A program made the translations under genes and the position numbers. This document shows, piece by piece, positions 26,595-35,241 of a stretch of DNA of 64,000 bases (the stretch's first letter is position 1; every line of letters starts with the position of its first letter). The stretch lies in NCBI RefSeq assembly GCF_042432905.1, contig NZ_JBHLWI010000033.1, positions 27,954-91,953 on the forward strand. The letters run 5' to 3'. This stretch comes from Fontibacter flavus. GTDB taxonomy: Bacteria > Bacteroidota > Bacteroidia > Cytophagales > Cyclobacteriaceae. The notes beneath the pieces were generated by a model that searched no databases, had not been told where the DNA came from, and worked only from the letters and a program-made list of their open reading frames with translations.

Positions 26595-27486
26595 TGTTAT
26601 AGTTTTTTACCTGTTGGATAAATATTTCTTCCATGGTTGGAAGCACTTCACTGAAGCCTTTTATCAGTCCAAATTGCATGGCTTCTTCCAAAAGTTCATT
26701 TGTGGATTTGCCGTTTAAGGGCACCCTGAATGTATCGTTGTCGTAAGATGAAATTCTATTCCAATTCTTAGGAATCTGTGTCGAAGTAAGATGAATGTTT
26801 ATTTCATACTCATTTGGCTTGAATTGAGATTTGACCTCATTCAGACTTCCTTCAAGTATTTTTTCAGATTGATGAAACATGGCGATCTGTTCGCATAAAA
26901 GTTCTACAGATTCCATCCTGTGGGTAGAGAGCAAAAAGGTGATGCCTTTGTTTTTCAATTCGATGATCTGATCTTTGATGATTTCCGCGTTAACCGGATC
27001 AAAACCGGAAAAGGGTTCGTCCAAAATCAGTAATTCAGGTTCATGGATTACGGTGGAAATAAACTGGATTTTTTGGGCCATTCCCTTGGAAAGATCATCG
27101 ATTCTCTTGTCTTTCCAAAGGCTGATTTCCATCTTCTTCAGCCAGAAATCAACCCGTTCTTTAGCCATTTCAGCGGTTAGCCCTTTAAGTCTTGCAAAAT
27201 AGATGAGCTGATCCCAAACCTTCATTTTTTTATAAAGTCCCCTTTCTTCGGGCAGGTAACCTATATTGGCAATATGCTTCCTCACCAAAGGTTCCCCTTT
27301 GAAATATACTGAGCCAGAATCGCTGTCTATAATCTGGTTGATGATTCTGATCAGCGTGGTTTTTCCGGCACCATTAGGTCCCAGCAATCCAAATATTACT
27401 CCTTTGGGAATCTGAAGATTGATGTTTGTTAAAGCTTTGGTCGGGCCAAATGATTTGTTGAGGTTTTGTATTTCCAGGATATCCAA
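26587..27486 (-). CDS. ABC transporter ATP-binding protein, NatA-like
   Basis: A 299-residue ATPase with Walker A GPNGAGKTTLI (near residue 36), a signature in which DLSKGMAQKIQF replaces LSGGQ, Walker B LLILDEPFSGFDP and the H-loop STHRM. A C-terminal DUF4162-like domain follows (about 215-299). Translation appears to begin at TTG, because the family N-terminus (DILEIQNLNKSFG) begins right there. It is upstream of and overlaps its permease gene. Confidence 0.9.
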   Translation of the reverse strand: MDILEIQNLNKSFGPTKALTNINLQIPKGVIFGLLGPNGAGKTTLIRIINQIIDSDSGSVYFKGEPLVRKHIANIGYLPEERGLYKKMKVWDQLIYFARLKGLTAEMAKERVDFWLKKMEISLWKDKRIDDLSKGMAQKIQFISTVIHEPELLILDEPFSGFDPVNAEIIKDQIIELKNKGITFLLSTHRMESVELLCEQIAMFHQSEKILEGSLNEVKSQFKPNEYEINIHLTSTQIPKNWNRISSYDNDTFRVPLNGKSTNELLEEAMQFGLIKGFSEVLPTMEEIFIQQVKNYNNG

Positions 27487-27533
27487 TTTGAATGATGTTT
27501 GGCTAAAAATAATAAAAAACCTTTTGTTTTTGC

Positions 27534-28421
27534 CTATTTAATGTTGACAGAACCTACAGAAACATCAATGGTAAGGCTCATTAAATTGGGAGCATTTTCT
27601 TTGTACGATTTACTGACATAAGTCTTATTTCCGATGTCCTTCAGGTTTTTGGGTACATTGGTTCGACACATGGCGGTCGATTTGATTTTGAGGATAAAGG
27701 GCTGGGTTTCATCTGGAAGCTGTAAGTCAACCTTACCTGCACCAACTGTGGCGTGTATTTCACAAGCTTCCGGCATTCTGTCAGAAAAAGAAAGATTTAA
27801 AGCACCGTAGTTTGTTTCAAAAATCATTCTCTTGGCATTGCTGAGATTAAGGTTATAGGCCTCTAGGTTTCCCATATTGATGCTGACCATCATGGTGTCC
27901 ATTTTTACCGAATTAGCCATTTTTTTACTGTAATCAATACTGATATCAGCACTGGCCGATTTGATAATGGCATTGGAAATAGGCAGGTGAGAAAAGTCAA
28001 AAATGGCTTTACCTATTCCAAAATTAAAATGGAGATTATATAAGTAGTTGGAATTGAGCCCCACATTCCAGGTGTGGTCAAAACTATCATTGGAACTTGA
28101 GAAAAGTTTATAGGATAGGCTTTTTCCAAGATTTTCAGATTCAACATTTCGGTGTATCAGGTTGGATAGAAGAATCCCATCCTTTATATTATAAGAAAAG
28201 GAAGGTAAGATGTTGACTTTGGAAAGTTCACAATCAATGCTAAGAGGATATTCCCCTTGCTTTCTTCTAATTTCAGATACACCTTTATATACATTATAAT
28301 CCAGGTATACAAGGTTGTATCCACGCCTTTCTTCTACTTTAAATTCCTTAGTGATTTGGGCATGCGATTCGAAGAACAGTCCAAGCACAACACCAAATAA
28401 CAAGTAAACTCTACTCAACAT
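27534..28421 (-). CDS. Exported beta-rich protein of unknown function
   Basis: A 295-residue protein with a signal peptide (LLFGVVLGLFFESHAQ). It is not recognised at family level. The mature part is dominated by beta-strands. The segments NFGIGKAIFDFSHLP, ADISIDYSKK and GAGKVDLQLPDE look like the repeated strands of LiaF/DUF4097-type toast-rack folds, which is only a suggestion. The ATG at MLSRVYLL is preferred over a TTG nine codons upstream. It sits alone between the dnaJ terminator and the ABC exporter genes and could be cotranscribed with the exporter. Confidence 0.7.
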   Translation of the reverse strand: MLSRVYLLFGVVLGLFFESHAQITKEFKVEERRGYNLVYLDYNVYKGVSEIRRKQGEYPLSIDCELSKVNILPSFSYNIKDGILLSNLIHRNVESENLGKSLSYKLFSSSNDSFDHTWNVGLNSNYLYNLHFNFGIGKAIFDFSHLPISNAIIKSASADISIDYSKKMANSVKMDTMMVSINMGNLEAYNLNLSNAKRMIFETNYGALNLSFSDRMPEACEIHATVGAGKVDLQLPDETQPFILKIKSTAMCRTNVPKNLKDIGNKTYVSKSYKENAPNLMSLTIDVSVGSVNIK

Positions 28422-28463
28422 ACGGATAGGTAACGGCAATATCTTCAAAAGGTTCTTAAAGGT

Positions 28464-28492
28464 ATAAAAAAAGCCGGATTTTCATCCGGCTT
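28464..28492 (-). terminator. Intrinsic terminator after dnaJ
   Basis: On the minus strand an 8-bp stem (AAGCCGGA/TCCGGCTT) with a 6-nt loop is followed by a run of U residues. It lies 8 nt past the dnaJ stop. Confidence 0.85.
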
Positions 28493-28499
28493 CAGGTAT

Positions 28500-29606
28500 T
28501 TAGAAGAATTCTTTCATTTTATCGAAGAAACTTTTTTCAGAACTGTCAGGGGCTGGTTTGAAATTCTCCGAATTTCTTAGCGCCTCTAAAGTTTGTTTCT
28601 CGTCTTTAGAGAGGTGTTTTGGAGTCCAGACATTCACATGGATCAATTGGTCGCCTTTAGCATAACCATTGATGTCTCTTATTCCTTTTCCTTTTAATCG
28701 GAGGATTTTTCCACTCTGGGTACCTGGGTCCAGTTTGATTTTGACTTTGCCATCTATGGTTGGAACTTCAATGTTTGCTCCCAATGCAGCGTCAATAAAA
28801 CTCACATATAAGTCATACACAACATTGTTGCCATCCCTCTGCAAGGTATCGTCTTCAATTTCCTCAATGACGATGAGCAAATCCCCAGGAATGCCTCCTG
28901 CTGTTTCGTTCCCTTTACCGGACATGCTCAATTGCATGCCATCAGCCACACCCGCAGGAATATTGATGGTGATAACTTCTTCCTTAAGTATTAAGCCTCT
29001 AGCATCTGCTTCAGCAGGTTTTTTGTCTACTGTCTGACCATTACCCCCACATACATGACATGTGCTGGCAGATACCATCTGGCCAAGCATCGTGTTGACG
29101 ACTTTTTTGATCTGACCTGAACCTTGACAGGTTGAACAGGTTTTGAAGGTTACGCCATCTGCTAAAACCTGACGTTTTACCTTGATTTTTTTCTCTACAC
29201 CATTGGCAATTTCCTTCAAATTGAGTTTTAGCTTGACTCTCAGGTTAGTACCTTTCTTGGTTCTTCTGCCGCCACGTCCTCCGCCAAAGAAGGATTCGAA
29301 TCCACCTCCTCCAAAGATGTCACCAAACTGGGAGAAGATGTCATCCATGTTCATCCCGCCGCCGCCGAATCCGCCATTACCGCTGACTCCCTGATGTCCA
29401 AACTGGTCATAGCGCTGACGTTTTTCGGTATTGCTGAGGACTTCATAAGCTTCTGCAGCCTCTTTGAATTTTTCCTCAGCTTCAGGATTGTCAGGGTTTT
29501 TGTCCGGGTGGTATTGTATAGCAAGTTTCCTGTACGCTTTTTTGATCTCCTCCGGAGTTGCGTTTTTGGAAACCCCTAACACTTCATAATAATCTCTTTT
29601 TGCCAT
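28500..29606 (-). CDS. dnaJ: Chaperone DnaJ with a reduced zinc domain
   Basis: A 368-residue co-chaperone that stimulates DnaK ATPase. The J domain (1-70) contains HPDKNP. A Gly/Phe-rich region (about 72-115) and the C-terminal substrate-binding beta domains follow. The zinc-finger region (about 145-205) has only two CxxCxGxG motifs, CSTCQGSG and CHVCGGNG, where E. coli DnaJ has four. The outer pair that makes the first zinc site is missing, while the second site seems intact. The gene follows grpE with a 9-nt gap and ends at a strong terminator. Confidence 0.95.
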   Translation of the reverse strand: MAKRDYYEVLGVSKNATPEEIKKAYRKLAIQYHPDKNPDNPEAEEKFKEAAEAYEVLSNTEKRQRYDQFGHQGVSGNGGFGGGGMNMDDIFSQFGDIFGGGGFESFFGGGRGGRRTKKGTNLRVKLKLNLKEIANGVEKKIKVKRQVLADGVTFKTCSTCQGSGQIKKVVNTMLGQMVSASTCHVCGGNGQTVDKKPAEADARGLILKEEVITINIPAGVADGMQLSMSGKGNETAGGIPGDLLIVIEEIEDDTLQRDGNNVVYDLYVSFIDAALGANIEVPTIDGKVKIKLDPGTQSGKILRLKGKGIRDINGYAKGDQLIHVNVWTPKHLSKDEKQTLEALRNSENFKPAPDSSEKSFFDKMKEFF

Positions 29607-29615
29607 AATCTGATC

Positions 29616-30200
29616 TTAAGCTCCTGTTACAACCTTGGCATACCTGATGACCTTTTCTCCCATGGTATAACCTTTTTCAACAACATCTATTACCTTCCCC
29701 TTTAACTCTTCAGATGGTGCCGGGATTTGGGTGATGGCTTCCTGGGTTTCTGCATCAAAAGGTTTTCCGATGAGATCTTCCATCACTTTGACACCTTTGC
29801 TCTCTAATGTTTTGACCAGTTTGTGGAAGACCAACTGATTGCCTTCTCGAATGATGGCTCCATCCGTTTCATTTTCATTTGCCTTAAATGCACGCTCAAA
29901 GTCATCAATGACAGGTAAAACATCTTTTACGATGTCTTCTGATGCTGTTTTGATCAGGTCAAGGCGTTCTTTGGAAGTTCTTCTTCTGTAGTTTTCAAAC
30001 TCAGAATATAACCTCAAATATTTATCTTTTAATTCCTCCACTTCCTGCTGTAGTTTTTCCTCTTTGGATAATTCAGGACTTTGAGAGGTCTGCTCACTTT
30101 GGTTCTCGGCTGCAGTAGCAGCTGTATCAACTTCCTCTTGCTTTACTTCCTTTTCTTCGGAAGCCATCTGCTCATCTTTCATTATCTCTTTTTCGGCCAT
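29616..30200 (-). CDS. grpE: Nucleotide exchange factor GrpE
   Basis: A 194-residue protein that releases ADP from DnaK. An acidic, Gln/Glu-rich N-terminus (1-55) leads into the long dimerisation helix (LKDKYLRLYSEFENYRRR). The C-terminal beta domain has the signature motif of the family ending VIRYAKVVTGA. The ATG at MAEKEIMK is preferred over a TTG three codons upstream. It is in an operon with dnaJ, with 9 nt between them. A heat-shock operator (CIRCE) is not visible upstream. Confidence 0.95.
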   Translation of the reverse strand: MAEKEIMKDEQMASEEKEVKQEEVDTAATAAENQSEQTSQSPELSKEEKLQQEVEELKDKYLRLYSEFENYRRRTSKERLDLIKTASEDIVKDVLPVIDDFERAFKANENETDGAIIREGNQLVFHKLVKTLESKGVKVMEDLIGKPFDAETQEAITQIPAPSEELKGKVIDVVEKGYTMGEKVIRYAKVVTGA

Positions 30201-30271
30201 TTTATTCAAAATTTAATACTGATTCTGTTAACAATTTATTTGCCATTGCGGATTTACTGACAAACTGACAC

Positions 30272-31267
30272 CTAATCGTTCGTTATGGCATGCCATAATA
30301 AGTCTTTAAGCTTTTCCAGGTTGTATTGTGAAACTGATGAGATGAATATTGTCGGTAATTCCTGCGGAATATCCGCTTTCATTTGTTCCATCAGTTCTTC
30401 ATCTAGCATATCCGATTTGGTAATTGCCAATAACCTTTTCTTGTCCAGAAGTTCCGGATTATATTTTTGAAGTTCTCCCAGTAGGATTTTGTATTGTTCT
30501 TTGATGCTTTCGGCATCAGCCGGAATCATAAAAAGAAGGATAGAGTTTCTTTCTATATGTCTTAAAAACCTGAGGCCTAATCCACGTCCTTCAGCAGCAC
30601 CTTCTATAATTCCCGGGATATCTGCCATGACAAATGATTTGCCGTCACGGTAAGGGATTACACCAAGGTTTGGTACCAAAGTGGTAAAAGGGTAGTCCCC
30701 GATTTCAGGTTTGGCAGCAGAGATGCTGGAAAGCAAGGTGGATTTTCCTGCATTTGGAAAGCCTACTAAGCCTACGTCGGCCAGTAATTTCAGTTCCAGT
30801 ATGATCCACTCTTCAATGCCAGGCTCTCCTGGCTGGGCATAATGGGGTGCTTGATTGGTGGCTGTTTTGAAATGGTCATTTCCCAGTCCTCCTCTACCTC
30901 CAGAGGTAAGAATTACTTCCTGGCCATCTTCAGTGATTTCAAACCGGATTTCCTGTGTCTCTGCGTCTTTGGCAACGGTACCTAGGGGCACCTCAAGGAT
31001 CACATCTTCGCCGTCCCTGCCTTTTCGTCTGCCGCCTTCACCACCTTTGCCGTCTTCAGCGATGACATGCTTTTTATATTTGAGATGGAGTAAAGTCCAT
31101 AATTGGGAACTGCCCCTTAAGATAATGTGTCCGCCTCTTCCGCCATCACCTCCGTCAGGACCTCCTTTTGGAACGTGTTTTTCCCTTCTAAAATGAACGG
31201 ATCCTGATCCTCCTGCTCCTGATCTGGAACAGAATTTCACATAATCTATAAAATTGCTATCTGCCAC
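30272..31267 (-). CDS. obgE: GTPase ObgE/CgtA
   Basis: A 331-residue ribosome-associated GTPase. The Gly-rich OBG domain (1-158) includes GGDGGRGGHI and GGRGGLGNDHF. The G domain has G1 GFPNAGKSTLL, G3 DIPGIIEGA and G4 ITKSDM. There is no extended C-terminal OCT domain. The start codon is GTG, giving MADSNFIDYVKF. It is involved in 50S assembly and stress response. It lies downstream of adk beyond a terminator and 71 nt upstream of grpE. Confidence 0.96.
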   Translation of the reverse strand: MADSNFIDYVKFCSRSGAGGSGSVHFRREKHVPKGGPDGGDGGRGGHIILRGSSQLWTLLHLKYKKHVIAEDGKGGEGGRRKGRDGEDVILEVPLGTVAKDAETQEIRFEITEDGQEVILTSGGRGGLGNDHFKTATNQAPHYAQPGEPGIEEWIILELKLLADVGLVGFPNAGKSTLLSSISAAKPEIGDYPFTTLVPNLGVIPYRDGKSFVMADIPGIIEGAAEGRGLGLRFLRHIERNSILLFMIPADAESIKEQYKILLGELQKYNPELLDKKRLLAITKSDMLDEELMEQMKADIPQELPTIFISSVSQYNLEKLKDLLWHAITND

Positions 31268-31283
31268 TTTTCTGATTTTTTTA

Positions 31284-31316
31284 AATAAAAATGGCTAAGC
31301 ACTAATAGCTTAGCCA
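31284..31316 (-). terminator. Intrinsic terminator after adk
   Basis: On the minus strand a 9-bp stem (TGGCTAAGC/GCTTAGCCA) with a 7-nt loop is followed by ATTTTTATTT. It is located between adk and obgE. Confidence 0.75.
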
Positions 31317-31352
31317 AAATAAATTTTTGCAAAGGTAAGAATTATTTGATGA

Positions 31353-31925
31353 TTAGTATTGGTCAATCACCTTGGAGATGTCTTCAAATATACCTTCAAT
31401 GGTTCCAACCCCGTTTACCTTTGATAATTTACCCTGTTTTTCATAATAGGATGCTACAGGCAAAGTCTCATCAAGGTATACACGGATTCTGGTCTCAATT
31501 TTGGCTTCATCTTGATCATCAGTTCTGCCGGAAGTCTTGCCTCTTTCCCTGATTCTCTGTTTAAGGATATCTTCCTCTACATCAAGTGCAATCATACCGG
31601 AGATTTGGGTGCCATTTTCTTCCATCAACTTATCCAGAGCTTCCGCTTGGGCAACGGTCCTAGGGAATCCGTCGAAAATGAAACCATTGGTATCCTGAGT
31701 GGAGGCTAGTTTATCGCCTACCATGCCAATGACCACTTCGTCAGGCACTAATTTGCCCTCGTCCATAAACTTCCTGGCGAGTTTTCCCAACTCAGTGCCT
31801 TCTCCCAAGTGCTTCCTGAAAAGGTCACCGGTGGAGAGGTGGGTCAGTTTGTATTTTTCAATTATTTTTTCGCTTTGTGTACCCTTTCCCGCTCCTGGAG
31901 GGCCAAATAAGACTATGTTTAGCAT
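31353..31925 (-). CDS. adk: Adenylate kinase, short form
   Basis: A 190-residue enzyme interconverting ATP + AMP and 2 ADP. The P-loop GPPGAGKGTQ is near residue 7, AMP-binding HLSTGDLFRKH follows, and DGFPRTVAQAEAL is the family signature. The LID is the short version (RERGKTSGRTDDQ), without the zinc-binding insertion of long forms. It follows hpt after 39 nt and is probably cotranscribed with it. Confidence 0.97.
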   Translation of the reverse strand: MLNIVLFGPPGAGKGTQSEKIIEKYKLTHLSTGDLFRKHLGEGTELGKLARKFMDEGKLVPDEVVIGMVGDKLASTQDTNGFIFDGFPRTVAQAEALDKLMEENGTQISGMIALDVEEDILKQRIRERGKTSGRTDDQDEAKIETRIRVYLDETLPVASYYEKQGKLSKVNGVGTIEGIFEDISKVIDQY

Positions 31926-31964
31926 CCTTTTGTTTTTTTGATTCTATATTAAGTACCAGGTGTA

Positions 31965-32495
31965 TCAAGTTTTTAATTGATAGATCTCTGGAAGATTCCT
32001 TCCCAAACCATCGTAATCGAGGCCATAGCCCACCACAAACTTATTTGGGATATTAAATCCGACATAATCAAGCTTTATGGGATGTTTGATGGCTTCCGGT
32101 TTGTGTAATAAGGTCGCTACAGCCAATGAAGCCGGATTTTTCTCCTTAATCAACTCTACTAAATGCTTCATGCTCAGTCCTGTGTCGACGATGTCTTCCA
32201 CAACAATAACATGTCGGTTTATCAAATTAGTTTCCAGACCTATCATTTGACTGACTTTTCCTGTAGAGCTTTCCCCTGAGTAGGAGGAAATCTTGATGAA
32301 ACTGAGTTCTGAGGAGATAGTTATCTGCTTCGCTAAATCAGAAAGGAACATGAAAGCACCGTTTAGAATGCCCAGTATGACCGGCTGTTTCCCGGCATAG
32401 TCCTTAGAAATTTCCTTACCGAGTTCATTGACCCTTTCCTGAATCTTATCCCGTTCTAAAAACGGGACGAAAGTTTTGTCTTTAATCTCTACCAT
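31965..32495 (-). CDS. hpt: Hypoxanthine phosphoribosyltransferase
   Basis: A 176-residue purine-salvage enzyme joining hypoxanthine or guanine to PRPP. The PRPP-binding motif is VVEDIVDTGLSM (about residues 98-109). The upstream SSYSGES flexible loop and the base-binding KFVVGYGLDYDGLGR segment are typical. It is the first gene of an hpt-adk unit and is separated from the M42 peptidase gene by a terminator. Confidence 0.94.
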   Translation of the reverse strand: MVEIKDKTFVPFLERDKIQERVNELGKEISKDYAGKQPVILGILNGAFMFLSDLAKQITISSELSFIKISSYSGESSTGKVSQMIGLETNLINRHVIVVEDIVDTGLSMKHLVELIKEKNPASLAVATLLHKPEAIKHPIKLDYVGFNIPNKFVVGYGLDYDGLGRNLPEIYQLKT

Positions 32496-32504
32496 TTAGC
32501 TCAA

Positions 32505-32529
32505 TAAAAAAGCCCTTATAAGTAAGGGC
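32505..32529 (-). terminator. Intrinsic terminator after the M42 peptidase gene
   Basis: On the minus strand a 7-bp stem (GCCCTTA/TAAGGGC) with a 4-nt loop is followed by a U run. It lies about 50 nt past the peptidase stop. Confidence 0.75.
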
Positions 32530-32580
32530 AATACAAATATAGAAAAAAATGAATCGGAGACATCTATAAAGTTGCTAAAC

Positions 32581-33489
32581 CTATAGATTAGCCATTAAAA
32601 ACCGATACATTTCTATCATGGATTCAAGGTCTGAAATTGCCACACGTTCATATGGTGTATGTACATTGTCTTCCGGAGCGCCTATAAAACACCAATCTAT
32701 GGCATAAGGGGAAAACTGAACTTCCCTGCCGTCACTCCCGCCATTTGCTTCTACCTCTAATTGATAAGGTACTTCACTTTTTTCTGCCAATTGGATTATT
32801 TTATTCAGAAAAGCTCTTCTTGGAATAAATTTGTCGCGGATAGAAATGGCTACACCTTCTCCATGCAATACGCCATCAGTAACCCATGTGATGTCAGAAA
32901 TCAACGCTTGCTTGATTGGATGTTCCTCCATAATGAATTTGAGCAGAAATGGCATGCTTCCTCCTCCATGCTCTTCATATGTGGAAAATACTACCCAACC
33001 ATCTTCCAGCGTTTCGCATAGTTTGAGCGCATTATATATACCAAGTCTATTGTCAAGGTATGCTGCTTGTATAAATTCCCCATCAATCTCTATGTTCTGT
33101 TCGAATGAAAGTGGTGTTCCTCGTTCAATAGGCCTTGCAAAATCATGAAATATCTGCTCATCTCTAGTGAAGAGTTTGCATCGTATCGGTCCCAAACGGT
33201 CTTCACCTACCAAAACTGCACCTTCTATTATCTCTGGCCCTCCTATAGGGATCAGCTGGTTTTCATAACGGCTCATAAACCCGATAGTATCTATGTGGGC
33301 AAAAACCGCAGTTCTGGGATTTCCAAATTTAAGTATCAGACAATCATGATATTGTGGTCCGAAGTAAAGTTTTGGTGTAACCTTCCATGAATCCATTCGT
33401 TTGACTATATGATGATGCAGGAATTCAGTCATTGCAGTTTCATCACCCGAAACACTTCTTATATTTAGTAATTCATTTAAAATGTCCAT
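32581..33489 (-). CDS. M42/M20-clan zinc aminopeptidase-like protein
   Basis: A 302-residue cytosolic peptidase-like protein. The metal-ligand pattern of clan MH is present: His in FAHIDTIGF, bridging Asp in AYLDNRLG, Glu pair in YEEHGGGS, Asp in ISDITWVTD and the final His in VHTPYERV. This resembles M42 glutamyl aminopeptidase or deblocking aminopeptidase proteins. Substrates are unknown. The gene is monocistronic, diverging from the ompA-like gene and ending in its own terminator. Confidence 0.8.
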   Translation of the reverse strand: MDILNELLNIRSVSGDETAMTEFLHHHIVKRMDSWKVTPKLYFGPQYHDCLILKFGNPRTAVFAHIDTIGFMSRYENQLIPIGGPEIIEGAVLVGEDRLGPIRCKLFTRDEQIFHDFARPIERGTPLSFEQNIEIDGEFIQAAYLDNRLGIYNALKLCETLEDGWVVFSTYEEHGGGSMPFLLKFIMEEHPIKQALISDITWVTDGVLHGEGVAISIRDKFIPRRAFLNKIIQLAEKSEVPYQLEVEANGGSDGREVQFSPYAIDWCFIGAPEDNVHTPYERVAISDLESMIEMYRFLMANL

Positions 33490-33585
33490 TTTGGCATGGT
33501 TTCTGTTATTTTGCTAGATTATAAAATTTGTTTTATATTGAAAAGATTTCCAATAAAGTTTAAAGTATTAAAAAATAAATATACA

Positions 33586-33615
33586 TTTGTGATTAGTTAA
33601 AAGTTTATAAATTTG
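33586..33615 (+). promoter_or_regulatory. Bacteroidota-type promoter of the OmpA-like gene
   Basis: TTTG at 33586-33589 and TAAATTTG at 33608-33615, spaced by 18 nt, match the Bacteroidota -33/-7 consensus fully. Transcription would start near 33622, leaving a leader of about 40 nt that is A/T-only just before the ATG, as expected for a highly expressed gene. Confidence 0.7.
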
Positions 33616-33664
33616 CAGTTAAATCAATCAAACACTTAAAAAATTTTAAAAAAAATTTTTTATT

Positions 33665-34942
33665 ATGAAAAAATTATTACTCTCTACAATTATGGCGGGT
33701 GCCTTAGCTTTCGGAGCTAACGCCCAGGTTGACTACAACAGATGGTCTGTTGAGTTTGGTGGTGGGTTTAATAAACCAATGGCTCCTCTTACGCCAGGTT
33801 TTTATTCTCCTTCATTGAACCTTGGACATGCTGACCTTGGAGTTAGATACATGTTCAATGAGAAATTTGGTGCGAAACTCGATTTTGGTTTCGGTTCTTT
33901 CAGTGAGGCATCCAAAGATAACAATCCTGCATTTTCTACCAACTACCACAGAATCAACCTTCAAGGTGTGGCTAATCTTGGCAGAATGATGAACTTTGAA
34001 TCTTTCACAAGAAGAGTAAATCTATTGGCACATTTGGGAGGTGGTATCGGTCAAGTTAGACCTCAAGAAGGACCTTTCAGTGATTTCAATGATAATGTTT
34101 ATAATATCATTGCTGGATTTACTGGTCAGGTAAAACTTTCTGAAAGAGTTGCCTTGACAGGTGATATCAGCACTATCCTTAATGGTAGACAGACTGTAAC
34201 TTTCGACGGTCAATCTCCAATTGGTCCAACTGATCCTGGCTTCTACGGAGCAAATGGTACATGGTGGACTGGTACTCTAGGTCTTAATATTTATCTTGGT
34301 AGCAAAGCAACTCATGCTGACTGGTATGTGGCTGCTGACAAATATGCTACTAAAGATGAATTGGCTCAGCAAATCGGTGAGATCAAAGACATGTTGAAGG
34401 ATTCTGACGGCGACGGCGTTCCAGATTATTTGGACAAAGAACCAAATACTCCTGCTGGTGCTAGAGTTGATTCTCATGGAAGAACTTTGGATTCTGACGG
34501 TGATGGTATTCCTGATCACTTGGACAAGTGTCCATTCGTACCTGGTCCAGCTTCAAATGATGGTTGTGCTATCGAAGAAGTAAAAGAAATCGATTACTTC
34601 AAGAAAGCTATCAACGAAGGTTATGTAAATGTTTACTTTGCATTTGACAGCGCTAAGCCACTTGGATACTCTGCTTCTGCGGTTGACTATGTAGCCAATT
34701 TCTTGAAGAGAAACCCAGGTGTTAGTGTAGAACTGAAAGGATACGCTGACGAACTAGGTCCAGAGAACTATAACATGAAGCTTTCCGAAAGAAGAGCAAA
34801 ATCAGTATACGACGTGCTTGTAGCTGCGGGTATTGATGCTTCTAGATTGTCTTACAAAGGTTACGGTGAAGATACTAGTGTAGATAAAGCTTCTGCTGAT
34901 GCACGTCAATTGGCAAGAAGAGTTAGCTTCGAGGTAAAATAA
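33665..34942 (+). CDS. OmpA family outer-membrane protein with thrombospondin type-3 repeats
   Basis: A 425-residue protein. A signal peptide (ending AFGANAQ) is followed by an eight-strand-type beta-barrel (about 25-225). A calcium-binding linker contains two thrombospondin type-3 repeats (DSDGDGVPDYLDKEP and DSDGDGIPDHLDKCP). The C-terminal OmpA peptidoglycan-binding domain (about 310-425) has ELKGYADELGPENYNMKLSERRAKSV. It anchors the outer membrane to peptidoglycan. Codon use is more biased than its neighbours (many AGA and GGT), consistent with high expression. It has its own promoter and terminator. Confidence 0.95.
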   Translation: MKKLLLSTIMAGALAFGANAQVDYNRWSVEFGGGFNKPMAPLTPGFYSPSLNLGHADLGVRYMFNEKFGAKLDFGFGSFSEASKDNNPAFSTNYHRINLQGVANLGRMMNFESFTRRVNLLAHLGGGIGQVRPQEGPFSDFNDNVYNIIAGFTGQVKLSERVALTGDISTILNGRQTVTFDGQSPIGPTDPGFYGANGTWWTGTLGLNIYLGSKATHADWYVAADKYATKDELAQQIGEIKDMLKDSDGDGVPDYLDKEPNTPAGARVDSHGRTLDSDGDGIPDHLDKCPFVPGPASNDGCAIEEVKEIDYFKKAINEGYVNVYFAFDSAKPLGYSASAVDYVANFLKRNPGVSVELKGYADELGPENYNMKLSERRAKSVYDVLVAAGIDASRLSYKGYGEDTSVDKASADARQLARRVSFEVK

Positions 34943-34963
34943 TCGAATCTTATAAAATACAAG

Positions 34964-34994
34964 AAAGGCTATCCTCCAGGATAGCCTTTTTTTA
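34964..34994 (+). terminator. Intrinsic terminator of the OmpA-like gene
   Basis: An 11-12-bp perfect stem (AAAGGCTATCC/GGATAGCCTTT) with a tight loop leads into seven T residues, 21 nt past the stop codon. Confidence 0.9.
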
Positions 34995-35179
34995 TGCTTT
35001 TTGATGTATTGAGTCATCTCTTTTGTACCGCTATTCAAGAAATTCAGAAGCCTCTAGTGATTATCATTATTGATGTTCTACTTCACTTTTTCTTGAAATA
35101 TTCATCTTTAATTTTTTTAGTCACTTATATTGTGGGTTAAGGAGACAAGTTCTTACCTAGGTAAATTGAAATCAACTCA

Positions 35180-35210
35180 AAAACAGAAAGGCTACCATTT
35201 GGTAGCCTTT
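35180..35210 (-). terminator. Intrinsic terminator of murA
   Basis: On the minus strand a 10-bp stem (AAAGGCTACC/GGTAGCCTTT) with a 4-nt loop is followed by CTGTTTTT. It is nearly the same sequence as the OmpA-gene terminator about 220 bp away. Confidence 0.7.
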
Positions 35211-35241
35211 CTTGCTTAGTTGTGATAAATATGCGTCTAAA

